A stretch of DNA of 38,293 nt. Source: Mobiluncus sp034180645 (lineage in GTDB: Bacteria > Actinomycetota > Actinomycetes > Actinomycetales > Actinomycetaceae). Position 1 is the first letter of the stretch. Each line of letters starts with the position of its first letter. The translations under genes and the position numbers were made by a program. Under the pieces are notes generated by a model. It was not told the origin of the DNA. It did not search any database and saw only the letters and a list, made by a program, of their open reading frames with translations. Positions 8,629-16,554 of this stretch are shown here, piece after piece. The stretch spans positions 1-38,293 of the forward strand of contig NZ_JAXFNY010000018.1 in the NCBI RefSeq assembly GCF_034180645.1. The letters are read 5' to 3'.

Positions 8629-9840
8629 ATGACCTATGAGATTAAACCCTGGCGGGCGGGTACGCTCGCAGAAAACCTTGCCAGTGCCGGTGTGAGCCGA
8701 CGTGACTTCGTCAAGTTCTGTGCCGGTTTGGCAGCCATCTTCGCGGTGGGGACACCCGAACTGGCGCACGCCTCTGCGGCGCGGACTGCTGGCGAAGAAC
8801 TGGCTGACAAGCTGGGAGCTATCACGAAACCGAACGTGGTGTGGCTCCAGTTGCAGGAATGCACCGGCTGCATGGAATCTGCACTGCGTTCCGGCGGGAC
8901 CACGGTGGAAGAAGTTGTCCTGAATCTGCTGTCCGTCGACTACAACGAACTCGTGATGGCCGCCTCCGGGGAAGCCGCCGAAAAGGCCTTGGCCGACACG
9001 AACGCGAAGGAACACATCCTGGTCGTAAACGGTTCCATTCCACTCAAGGACGGCGGCATCTATTGCACTATCGGCGGCAAATCTGCCGAGCAGGTGCTAC
9101 GCGAATCCGCTGAGAACGCCACCATGATTCTGGCTGTCGGGGCCTGCGCGGTCTTTGGCTCGGTGCAGGCTGCCAAACCCAACCCCACCGGCGCGGTCGG
9201 GGTGGACGAAATCATCAAGGACAAGCAGGTCATCAATGTGTCCGGCTGCCCTCCGATTGGGGAAGTCATCACCGCCTCCCTGGCTTACATCCTGACCCAC
9301 GGCAAAGCCCCCGAACTCGACTCCGAAGGTCGCCCGCTGTTCGCCTACGGCCAGCGTATCCACGACTCGTGCCCGCGCCGCCCACACTTCGACGCCGGCC
9401 AATACGTGCGCAGCTTCGACGATGCCGGAGCCCGCGAAGGCTGGTGTCTCTACGATGTGGGTTGTAAAGGACCTTCCACCTTTAGCCCCTGCCCGATTTT
9501 GCAGTGGAACCTCAAGGCCGGTTGGCCTATCGGCGCCGGTCACCCCTGTATCGGTTGTACGGAACGTGATTTCTATGATCGTTTCACGCCTTTCTACCAG
9601 AAACTGCCTACAGTTCCCGGTTTTGGGGTGGAGGCCACCGCAGAAAAGATTGGCCTTGGTCTGACCGGCGTTGTCGCCGCGGGTGTGGCGGTTCACGCCG
9701 GTGTGACCGCCGCCCGTGCCGCCGCCGACCGCAAAGCCACCAAGAACTCCCCGATGGCCGCATTCGGCGACGCTCCCACCGGTTCCCCGAACCCGTCGTC
9801 AACCGAGCAAGCTACTGAACAGAACAGCGAGGCTAAGTAA
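8629..9840 (+). CDS. hyaA: [NiFe] hydrogenase small subunit, Tat-exported
   Basis: A 403-residue electron-transfer subunit of a membrane-bound uptake hydrogenase. The N-terminal SRRDFVKF (RR at 24-25) followed by a hydrophobic segment is a twin-arginine signal, so the folded HyaAB dimer is exported. Cluster ligands include ECTGC (Cys78, Cys81), GACAVFG, SGCPP, the distal-cluster segment IHDSCPRRPHF and the medial segment FSPCPI...HPCIGC. A C-terminal hydrophobic stretch (IGLGLTGVVAAGVAVHAGV) is a membrane anchor, then a Ser/Pro-rich tail. GAGGG lies 8 nt before the ATG. The stop overlaps the hyaB start by 1 nt. It lacks both extra cysteines of O2-tolerant proximal clusters (see findings). It likely faces the outside and passes electrons to HyaC. 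Confidence 0.96.
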   Translation: MTYEIKPWRAGTLAENLASAGVSRRDFVKFCAGLAAIFAVGTPELAHASAARTAGEELADKLGAITKPNVVWLQLQECTGCMESALRSGGTTVEEVVLNLLSVDYNELVMAASGEAAEKALADTNAKEHILVVNGSIPLKDGGIYCTIGGKSAEQVLRESAENATMILAVGACAVFGSVQAAKPNPTGAVGVDEIIKDKQVINVSGCPPIGEVITASLAYILTHGKAPELDSEGRPLFAYGQRIHDSCPRRPHFDAGQYVRSFDDAGAREGWCLYDVGCKGPSTFSPCPILQWNLKAGWPIGAGHPCIGCTERDFYDRFTPFYQKLPTVPGFGVEATAEKIGLGLTGVVAAGVAVHAGVTAARAAADRKATKNSPMAAFGDAPTGSPNPSSTEQATEQNSEAK

Positions 9841-11582
9841 TGGCAGAGAAAGTTCTCATTGATCCGTTGACCCGTATTGAGGGTCACCTGCGTATCGAGA
9901 TGGAAACCGAAGGTAAACAAATCAAAAAAGCCTGGAGCGTCAGTACCCAGTTCCGTGGCATCGAGACGATTGTCCAAAATCGTGATCCCCGCGATGTGTG
10001 GGCCTTCGTCCAGAGGATTTGCGGGGTTTGCACCTCGGTGCACGCCATCGCTTCCATCACCGCGGTAGAGAATGCGATTGGCTCTAACCCGCCGGAAAAT
10101 GCGCGGTTGATTCGCTCCCTGGTCCTAGGTTCGCAAGAAATCCAAGATCACGTCATTCACTTCTATCACCTGCACGCCCTGGACTTCGTCAACGTGGTGA
10201 ATGCAGCCAAAGCCGACCCGGAAAAGACTCTGGAGTTCGCGCATTCCATCGGTTCCAAGTGGCGCGGCAACAACCTGAAGCATTTCACGGAAGTTCGGGA
10301 CACGGTTCAGCAGGTGCTGGATTCCGGCCAGCTGTCGATTTTCACCGGCGGCTACTGGGACCATCCCGACTACCGCCTGCCTCCCGAAGCTGACCTGATG
10401 TGCGTCGCGCACTACCTAGATGCTTTGGAATTCCAGCGGTCCATGATTCGTATCAACACGGTGTTCGGCGGCAAGAACCCCCACCCGAACTTCCTGGTGG
10501 GAGGCATGGCTTGCTCTATTGACCCGAACTCGTCAGAATCCATCAACCAAGTCCAGATGGATCAAATCAAGACTTGGATTGACGAAATCGTCGAGTTTGT
10601 CAATGACTGCTACTACCCCGATGTATTGGCGATTGCCGGAGTTTACAAGGACTACTTCGATATTGGCGCAACCCACCCGAACTACCTCGCGGTCGGTTTG
10701 TCCGGGTCCATTTTTGCTGGTGATCCCAATAAGTCCCGTATCTCCTCTTCACACACGGCCATTAAGCCGGGGGTCATCATGGACGGAGACATCAGCAAGG
10801 TTCTCCCCTTCGATCCGCACAAGATTGAAGAGTTCATCAGCTCGGCCTGGTACGAGTACTCGGTGGGTGACGATAAAGGTTTGACCCCGGACAAGGGCGA
10901 AACCACCGTCAAGTACACCGGCCCCGAGCCACCTTTTGAATGGCTGAGCGACAACGATAAGTACACCTGGTCGAAAGCGCCACGCTATGACGGCAAGCCG
11001 ATGCAGGTCGGACCGGTGGCACGCATGATGCTGGCCTACGCTCAGGGCTACGAACCGGTCAAAAAGCTCGTTGATGGGGCTATCGATACCCTGGGGATTA
11101 CCCCGGCACAGATTAACTCCACGATGGGGCGCACTTTTGCTCGCGCCGCGGAAGCCACGGTTTCCGCCCAGCTGCTGTTGGAGGACTACAACGCCCTGGT
11201 CGACAACATTAAGGAAGGCCGGATTGACGTTTTCGATGCCAGCAAGTGGGAGCCGTCCAGCTGGCCGGCGCAGTGCGAGGGTTACTCGTTCGTTGAGGTC
11301 GCCCGTGGCAACCTATCCCACTGGGTCTCCATTAAGGACGGCAGGGTCGAGCGGTACCAGGCGGTCGTGCCTACCACTTGGCTGGCCGGGGGTCGTGATG
11401 CCAACGGCGTGACGGGTCCTTATGAAGAATCCTTAATGGGCACTGGCACTCACCCGCTGGTCGATCCGAAGGCCCCGCTGGAGCCGATGCGCACCATCCA
11501 CTCTTATGATCCGTGCATGTCCTGCGGGGTGCACATCCTCGATCCGGACGGGAAACTGATTGGCGAGGCGGTGACCTCATGA
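9840..11582 (+). CDS. hyaB: [NiFe] hydrogenase large (catalytic) subunit
   Basis: A 580-residue catalytic subunit carrying the Ni-Fe(CN)2CO site that splits H2. The L1 motif RICGVC gives Cys61 and Cys64 with His68, and the L2 motif DPCMSCGVH gives Cys559 and Cys562. The 15 residues after His565 (ILDPDGKLIGEAVTS) are the peptide removed by the maturation protease once nickel is in place. The start overlaps the hyaA stop in TAATG and the end overlaps hyaC in ATGA, so the three structural genes are translated as one coupled unit. Length and motifs fit group 1 membrane-bound uptake hydrogenases. Confidence 0.97.
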   Translation: MAEKVLIDPLTRIEGHLRIEMETEGKQIKKAWSVSTQFRGIETIVQNRDPRDVWAFVQRICGVCTSVHAIASITAVENAIGSNPPENARLIRSLVLGSQEIQDHVIHFYHLHALDFVNVVNAAKADPEKTLEFAHSIGSKWRGNNLKHFTEVRDTVQQVLDSGQLSIFTGGYWDHPDYRLPPEADLMCVAHYLDALEFQRSMIRINTVFGGKNPHPNFLVGGMACSIDPNSSESINQVQMDQIKTWIDEIVEFVNDCYYPDVLAIAGVYKDYFDIGATHPNYLAVGLSGSIFAGDPNKSRISSSHTAIKPGVIMDGDISKVLPFDPHKIEEFISSAWYEYSVGDDKGLTPDKGETTVKYTGPEPPFEWLSDNDKYTWSKAPRYDGKPMQVGPVARMMLAYAQGYEPVKKLVDGAIDTLGITPAQINSTMGRTFARAAEATVSAQLLLEDYNALVDNIKEGRIDVFDASKWEPSSWPAQCEGYSFVEVARGNLSHWVSIKDGRVERYQAVVPTTWLAGGRDANGVTGPYEESLMGTGTHPLVDPKAPLEPMRTIHSYDPCMSCGVHILDPDGKLIGEAVTS

Positions 11583-12913
11583 GTACCGAGAGCACTCCTG
11601 CCCCGGATTCGTTGACCGGAGGCACGGCCACGGGAACCGTGCAGGCCAGCCCAGCTTCCGGCGCGTCCCCGCAGGGACAAAACCAGATTCAGTTCTTTGC
11701 GGCGGACAGCAACCAGGCGAACGGTATCGAGGTTGGCGGCGGCTTCAGCTGCTCTGACCTGTCGATGCGTCGTCTCTTGGCGATGGCAGCGGTTTCTCCC
11801 GAGGGCAGCACCGACCCGGTTGATGTCGCCCTTAAGGAGTCCCTGCGCTACCGTTTCCGCCACGGCGCCCCGAACGTTGACATTCCCGCCGCGGACTTCG
11901 ATCCTCCGCACGAACGTCGCTATTCCCTGGCGCGTATCGCTGACATGCGGCGCACCAAGACGGGCGAATCGAAACCGACCGTGATTGCGCGCGGCGATTT
12001 GGAATCCGTCATGAACGTGGCTCAGCCCAAGCGCGCTCAGCGTACCCTGTTGCGCAAGAACGCCCAGATGGCGGGCTCGCGTGGCTACCGCTGCCTGGGG
12101 GTCGCCACCGCCACCGTGGACGAAAACGGTGAACTCAGCCCGTTCCAGATGGAAGGCTTCGTTAACGTCCGCCCGGTCGGCACCGGCTTGCAGGGCGGCG
12201 ACCTGACCCCCACCACGGAGGACTGGGTACGCTTGAGCGTGTGGTCCGCAAGCCTGCGTTTCCTGCACTGGCTGAACGTACTGTTGATTGTGATGCTGTC
12301 CATCACCGGGTACTACATCATGGATCCGTTCTTTGGTGACACGTTCTTCCGTGGTGTCGAAATCGGGTATCTGATGGGGATTATGCGTTTTATCCACTTC
12401 ACCTGTGCGTTCACCTGGATTGCGGTCGGCGTGATCCGGGTCTTTATCGCTTTCGTTTCCAAGGACCGCTATATGCGCTGGGAAACGTTCTGGCCGTTAA
12501 AGAAAAAGCAAGATTGGAAACACCTGGGCGAGACGTTGGGGTTCTACCTGTTCCTGCGCAAGGAAAGCCCGCTGTACGTGGCGCACAACCCGCTGCAGCA
12601 GCTCACCTACACGTCCATTTACGTGCTGGGCGCTTTCCAAATGGTCATTGGCCTGGCGCTTTACGCTTTGCCCCACCGCTACGAGGGTCTGTTCTGGCAG
12701 ATTATGGCCGCTCCGAACGACTGGATTGGTATTCCGCAAATGCGGCTGATTCACGCCGCCATCATGTTCCTGCTCTGGGGTTTCGTGATTGCGCATATCT
12801 ACCTGGCTTTCCGGGCGGATTCCCTAGAACGTCACGGCGGTATCTCGGCCATGATTTCCGGCGGTGTGTGGATGCGTCGCACGTCTAAGCCGGTTGATGC
12901 CCCCGAACTGTAG
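11579..12913 (+). CDS. hyaC: Hydrogenase cytochrome b subunit with N-terminal P-type-ATPase N-domain-like extension
   Basis: A 444-residue protein, about twice the usual HyaC length. Residues about 215-444 are the four-helix di-haem cytochrome b that anchors HyaAB and reduces quinone, with candidate haem ligands His230, His273, His392 and His406 in transmembrane segments. Residues about 60-195 are extra: DPVDVALKES, DFDPPHERRYS, VIARGDLESVM and GYRCLGVA occur in the order and spacing of the nucleotide-binding domain of P-type ATPases (DPIDxAL, FDPxxKR, KGAxExVL, GYRxLGVA). The phosphorylation motif DKTG and hinge motif are absent. Residues 1-50 are a Ser/Pro/Gln-rich linker. The ATG overlaps the hyaB stop (ATGA). 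What the extra domain binds is unknown. Confidence 0.93.
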   Translation: MSTESTPAPDSLTGGTATGTVQASPASGASPQGQNQIQFFAADSNQANGIEVGGGFSCSDLSMRRLLAMAAVSPEGSTDPVDVALKESLRYRFRHGAPNVDIPAADFDPPHERRYSLARIADMRRTKTGESKPTVIARGDLESVMNVAQPKRAQRTLLRKNAQMAGSRGYRCLGVATATVDENGELSPFQMEGFVNVRPVGTGLQGGDLTPTTEDWVRLSVWSASLRFLHWLNVLLIVMLSITGYYIMDPFFGDTFFRGVEIGYLMGIMRFIHFTCAFTWIAVGVIRVFIAFVSKDRYMRWETFWPLKKKQDWKHLGETLGFYLFLRKESPLYVAHNPLQQLTYTSIYVLGAFQMVIGLALYALPHRYEGLFWQIMAAPNDWIGIPQMRLIHAAIMFLLWGFVIAHIYLAFRADSLERHGGISAMISGGVWMRRTSKPVDAPEL

Positions 12914-12923
12914 AAAGGTTTTG

Positions 12924-13556
12924 ATGGCTCGAAAGCCTGCCGCGATTACTCAAGCGGATCGTTCCGCTGAGTGTTCCCTTTCACCAGACGCCCCGGACCC
13001 GCTCGATGGTCAGGTTCCGTTGCCGGATATTTCTGACGTCGATGCCACCGGCTGGGCCGGGGCGCGTTTTACCGTCCTGGCGGTGGGCAACCCAATTATG
13101 GGTGACGACGGTATCGGCCTACAGATTTTGGCTGGCCTCCAGCAGCTCCTGCCGACCCGTCCTGCCTGGCAGGCTGCGCAAAAGGCCGGTGAGTTGGCTC
13201 TGCTGGAGGGCGGTACCGGCGGCATGGAGCTGGTGCCGGTGGTGCAGGAATCGGAACAGCTGTTGATTCTGGATTCGGTGGCTCCCGGCAACGGGCGCAC
13301 CCCCGGTCAAGCCCTGCACCTGAGCGGGGACCATGTGCCGCGCCTGCTTTCCATGAAAATGTCGCCTCACCAGGTCGGTTTGCTCGATATTTTGACTTCT
13401 GCCCGCCTGACCGGCAAGGAACCGCACGTTCTCGAAGTCGTCGGGGTGGTTAGTGAAAACGTAGATTTGCGCCTGGGTCTGACCGAGAGTGCCCGAGGCG
13501 GTATCCCCAGCGCGGTCGGACTCGCAGCGGAAGTCCTCGATTCCTGGCTCAGCTAA
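12924..13556 (+). CDS. hyaD: Hydrogenase maturation protease HyaD/HupD
   Basis: A 210-residue endopeptidase that checks for nickel in the large subunit and removes its C-terminal peptide. The family hallmark VGNPIMGDDGIGL is present. The nickel-sensing ligands correspond to the Asp in GDDG, the Asp in LLILDSVAPG and the His in SPHQVGL. About 55 extra N-terminal residues (Ala/Pro/Asp-rich) precede the fold; the start follows AGAAAGG 5-6 nt upstream and lies 10 nt after hyaC. Its C-terminus meets the convergent second hypA only 14 nt away, with no visible terminator. Confidence 0.94.
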   Translation: MARKPAAITQADRSAECSLSPDAPDPLDGQVPLPDISDVDATGWAGARFTVLAVGNPIMGDDGIGLQILAGLQQLLPTRPAWQAAQKAGELALLEGGTGGMELVPVVQESEQLLILDSVAPGNGRTPGQALHLSGDHVPRLLSMKMSPHQVGLLDILTSARLTGKEPHVLEVVGVVSENVDLRLGLTESARGGIPSAVGLAAEVLDSWLS

Positions 13557-13570
13557 AAACCCCACGCGGA

Positions 13571-13957
13571 CTAGGAATCCTCGGTGTGGCTGGCATCCGC
13601 CGGCGCGGTGTCCCACTGCACCCAGGCGATTTTGAACTCACGCCCGTGGGTCAGATTACCGGTGGGCATTCCACATTCCGGGCAGGCTAGGGCGAAAAAC
13701 TCGTCGATGGGCACGTCCCGGGCGCAACGCGGACAGTAGACTCTGGCGGGAATGCTGGTGACTTCCAGTTCTGCTTCGGCGCAGATACTGTCCTGCCTGG
13801 CGATGGGCCAAGAACCGTAGAGCGCCTCGGGAATCGCCCCGGACATGGTGCCGACCTCGAGCGCGACCTTTTCAACTCGGGTAACCTGGGAATCAGCCTG
13901 AGCGGCCGCAATTTCGACCGCTGCCACCACCGAAGTTAACAGCCCAAGTTCATGCAT
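13571..13957 (-). CDS. hypA: Second HypA paralogue, antisense within the hydrogenase operon
   Basis: A 128-residue HypA-family protein. MHELGLL carries the nickel-binding Met-His-Glu, and the zinc site is CPRC plus CPEC. It ends with an extra 25-residue tail (TWVQ-like region, then ASHTEDS). It differs strongly from the first HypA, so it is not a recent duplication. It is the only leftward gene between hyaD and the HupK-like gene; its start is 23 bp from the divergent start at 13981, and its ribosome site is weak (GAGA about 11 nt upstream). It may serve a separate nickel-delivery step, perhaps with the second HypC and HupK-like protein. Alternatively it is the more typical copy and the other is specialised. 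Confidence 0.9.
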   Translation of the reverse strand: MHELGLLTSVVAAVEIAAAQADSQVTRVEKVALEVGTMSGAIPEALYGSWPIARQDSICAEAELEVTSIPARVYCPRCARDVPIDEFFALACPECGMPTGNLTHGREFKIAWVQWDTAPADASHTEDS

Positions 13958-13980
13958 AAATCAATTGTCTCAGGAGAATC

Positions 13981-15234
13981 ATGAAAATCAATCTTGACGA
14001 AATCATCGACCCGATGGAGGGACGCATCGTCGTCACCCACGATTCTTCCGGCCGCCCGCACGCCCGCTTTGACCTGCAGGGCTTGCCGCGGGTGGACGCC
14101 ATGTTGGAGGGCCAGACCGCGCTCGCAGCCCTGAAAATGACCGAGCATCTGTGCGGGATTTGCCCGGTGGCGCATCACTTGGCCGGGACCCGGGCGCTGG
14201 ACATGTTGAGCGGTTTACCCCCGATTGCTCCCGCGGCGCAACTGACCCGCCGACTGCTGCACTACGGGTCGATTGTGGAGGCCCATTCGCTGCGGTTTTT
14301 AATGCAGGACCGTGACGCCGGGGTGGCGCTGAAGCGGGTGTCGAAAAAGATGCTGGTTGCGGCCGGTTCTCCGGGTCATTTTCCGGCGACGGCAGTACCC
14401 GGCGGGGTCAGCGTGTGGCCCACTACCCCGGCCTTGTGCGACCTGTCCGCAGACCTGACCGCGGCCCGAGACACCGCCGAGCGTCTCTGCGATTCGGCTC
14501 TCGCACCCCGCCCGGAATTGGCTGGGACCGGCGACTTTACCGGAGCAGACGTGGCGCTCATTGATGCCGACGGCGCCCCCGACGTGTTCGGAACCAAGGT
14601 CAGAGTGGTGCGGGGTACCAGCACGATAGACGAGTTTGATTTTTCCTTGTGGAATGAGCGGGTCACGGAGGAAATTCCCGGTTCCCCCGCTCCGCGGCCA
14701 TACTTGCGGGCTGACGGACCTGAGAACGGACGCTACCGGGTCGGGCCGGTCGCCCAGCTTTCCATCGGTACTTTGCCCACCCCGCGGGCGGCGGCAGCAC
14801 AAGAACGGTGGCTGGCTGGCGCACGCGGTGCCGCCGGGGCTCGTGCCATTATCACCTTGCACGTCTTGGAACGCACCGAAGCCTTGACCGAGCAGCTCAC
14901 TCAACTCGTGGAGGGCCGCGACCTGGGAGAACTCGTGAATCCGGCCACCGTGCAGTTCACTCCCGGCAGCGGGACCGGACTGGTAGACGGGCCGCGCGGC
15001 ATCCTCGCCCACACCTTCACCATCGGAGCCGACGGCGCGATTCAAGCGGCACGCATCCTCACCCCCACCGCTCAAAACGAACCCTGGCTGGCACAACTGC
15101 TGACCCAGGCTAGTGCCCTGGACCAGGCACAACAGGCCGGCGCTTGGGAACAATCCATTCGCGAAGCCGACCCCTGCCTGCCCATCAGTTCTGCCCCTGC
15201 CGGCCAGATGGGACTGAAAGTCGAAAACGTCTAG
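13981..15234 (+). CDS. HupK/HoxV-like paralogue of the hydrogenase large subunit
   Basis: A 417-residue homologue of [NiFe] hydrogenase large subunits. The N-terminal half keeps an L1-like motif, TEHLCGICPVAHHLAGTRALD. At the C-terminus the L2 region reads DPCLPISSAP, keeping the first cysteine but losing the second cysteine and following histidine, and there is no protease-cleaved tail. This is the pattern of HupK/HoxV proteins, proposed assembly scaffolds for the Fe(CN)2CO unit, rather than of catalytic subunits. It has an excellent ribosome site (AGGAGAATC before ATG). It is followed by the second hypC, a likely partner. Symbol left blank because HupK and HoxV naming cannot be decided by eye. 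Confidence 0.82.
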   Translation: MKINLDEIIDPMEGRIVVTHDSSGRPHARFDLQGLPRVDAMLEGQTALAALKMTEHLCGICPVAHHLAGTRALDMLSGLPPIAPAAQLTRRLLHYGSIVEAHSLRFLMQDRDAGVALKRVSKKMLVAAGSPGHFPATAVPGGVSVWPTTPALCDLSADLTAARDTAERLCDSALAPRPELAGTGDFTGADVALIDADGAPDVFGTKVRVVRGTSTIDEFDFSLWNERVTEEIPGSPAPRPYLRADGPENGRYRVGPVAQLSIGTLPTPRAAAAQERWLAGARGAAGARAIITLHVLERTEALTEQLTQLVEGRDLGELVNPATVQFTPGSGTGLVDGPRGILAHTFTIGADGAIQAARILTPTAQNEPWLAQLLTQASALDQAQQAGAWEQSIREADPCLPISSAPAGQMGLKVENV

Positions 15235-15296
15235 AATAGGGAGAGCGGGAGCGGTTCGGCTACCGATTCGCGTCCCCCGGTGGAAAGGATCCAGTC

Positions 15297-15524
15297 ATGT
15301 GCGTAGGAGTGCCCTGCCAGATTTTGTCGATTACTCCCGGCGTGATGCCGATGGGACGCATCGACGTGGCTGGTCAAGTGCAAGACGCCTGCATGGCCTA
15401 CGTTCCCGAAGCACGCGTGGGTGATTATGTCCTGATTCAAAACGGGTTCGCGATGAACCTGCTGACCCCACTGGAAGCTCAGGAATCTCTGGATACCTGG
15501 CGGGAACTGGGCATGATTTCCTAG
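15297..15524 (+). CDS. hypC: Second HypC/HupF-family chaperone
   Basis: A 75-residue protein beginning MCVGVPCQILSI, with the essential Cys2 of HypC/HybG/HupF chaperones and the VGDYVLIQNGFAMNLL core. AAAGGA precedes the ATG. It lies 62 nt after the HupK-like gene. Having a second HypC beside a scaffold-like large subunit suggests one copy works with HypD and this one with HupK-like or HyaB, as in organisms with HypC plus HupF. That division is inference. Confidence 0.93.
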   Translation: MCVGVPCQILSITPGVMPMGRIDVAGQVQDACMAYVPEARVGDYVLIQNGFAMNLLTPLEAQESLDTWRELGMIS

Positions 15525-15604
15525 CGTTTCAGCTTTTGGACAGGGTCAGGGCGCTGGCCGCGGCGAATTCGGATTTCCGTAACATATCGCGAGAGCGTCA
15601 GTTT

Positions 15605-15634
15605 TTATCAATGTTAGGCGAACCTGTGTAGAAT
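15605..15634 (+). promoter_or_regulatory. Possible promoter for the small membrane protein pair
   Basis: TTATCA (15605-15610), an 18-bp spacer and TAGAAT (15629-15634) give a moderate sigma-A promoter about 40 nt before the gene at 15674. Each hexamer departs from consensus. Confidence 0.4.
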
Positions 15635-15673
15635 AAATGCTAGGTTTTATCCGCACTTAAGTAAGGATTCATA

Positions 15674-16060
15674 ATGGCATGTTTTCTCGTTCCCACCGCT
15701 GAAGCTGTTGCGGTGACGGCTGTGAAAAAGCATCTCGCTAATAAAGCCGAGACCGGCGAAGCCTCGGAAAAGTCCGAGCGCACCCTGGTTTTGGTTCGCA
15801 AACTGAACTGGCTGACGAACCTGCTGTGGGGCGGGGCTGTACTGTTGATGTTTGAACACTTCTGGCATGGCGAAATCGTGCCGTATTTCCCCTTCCTCAC
15901 GGCGGCCGCCAACCCTGCCGACGCACGGCAAATGCTCTTCGAGATGAGTACTGTCGGAGTCGGAATGGCCGTGCTGGTGACGGTCGTATGGGCAGTCGGA
16001 CTCGCGGTCATTCGCGCCACCGAGCGCCGCGGCGTCTCCGAGATGAACCCGAAAGCGTAA
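15674..16060 (+). CDS. Small two-helix membrane protein, function unknown
   Basis: A 128-residue protein. A short hydrophobic N-terminus (MACFLVPTAEAVAVTAV) and a charged linker are followed by two transmembrane helices (LTNLLWGGAVLLMFEHFWH and VGVGMAVLVTVVWAVGLAVI), with conserved-looking aromatic and His residues between them (FEHFWHGEIVPYFPF). AAGGA lies 7 nt before the ATG. It is 10 nt from the next membrane gene and both sit at the end of the hydrogenase island before a strong terminator. I do not recognise the family. The His residues could bind metal or haem, but nothing proves it. Confidence 0.85.
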   Translation: MACFLVPTAEAVAVTAVKKHLANKAETGEASEKSERTLVLVRKLNWLTNLLWGGAVLLMFEHFWHGEIVPYFPFLTAAANPADARQMLFEMSTVGVGMAVLVTVVWAVGLAVIRATERRGVSEMNPKA

Positions 16061-16070
16061 GGAGCCAGAC

Positions 16071-16430
16071 ATGACCCTATTGATTACTCTATTTGCCGCC
16101 ATTGCCTCGACCGCTTGGTGGTATTCCCACGCTCCGCAATCCAAGATGCGGGTAGACCTGCTGTGCTGGATGTACTGGGGCGCTTCCCTGATGTGGATTG
16201 TGGACTTGATTTCTGAATACATCGCAGACGGTGTTGAGGTGTTCAACCCCGAGCCTCTCGATATGCTCAATGATGCCTACCTGGGCCTGTTTGTGGTGGC
16301 CTTGGGCGGCATGATTTGGGCGGTTTACTTGATTGTCAAGGATCCGCGTGGCGTGCGTCCCCCGCTGGATGCCCCGGTCACCACCCCGGAAACCTCCGCT
16401 GAAACGAAAGATTCGGTTTCTGTCGGCTAG
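16071..16430 (+). CDS. Small membrane protein paired with the preceding gene, function unknown
   Basis: A 119-residue protein. It has an N-terminal helix (LLITLFAAIASTAWWY), a second amphipathic to hydrophobic segment rich in Trp (LLCWMYWGASLMWIVDLI) and a third helix (LGLFVVALGGMIWAVYLIV), then a Pro/Thr-rich cytoplasmic tail. AAGGAG precedes the ATG and the gap from the previous gene is 10 nt, so the two are cotranscribed and probably interact. No enzyme motif is visible. A role in anchoring or electron transfer next to HyaC is possible by context only. Confidence 0.85.
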   Translation: MTLLITLFAAIASTAWWYSHAPQSKMRVDLLCWMYWGASLMWIVDLISEYIADGVEVFNPEPLDMLNDAYLGLFVVALGGMIWAVYLIVKDPRGVRPPLDAPVTTPETSAETKDSVSVG

Positions 16431-16462
16431 TTTCCGGTAGCGAATCTTTCAAAAAATTCGAC

Positions 16463-16497
16463 ATTCTCCCCGGTCAAGCACTTTGACCGGGGAGAAT
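16463..16497. terminator. Strong intrinsic terminator, usable from both sides
   Basis: A perfect 15-bp stem (16463-16477 with 16483-16497) has a 5-nt loop GCACT. It is followed rightwards by TATTATT and preceded by AAAAAATT, so it can stop both the hydrogenase island and hsp20. Confidence 0.85.
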
Positions 16498-16554
16498 TAT
16501 TATTCACAAGAGCGGGGCCGGGGTTTCCCGGTTTGTGGTGCGGTCCGCCCGCCG

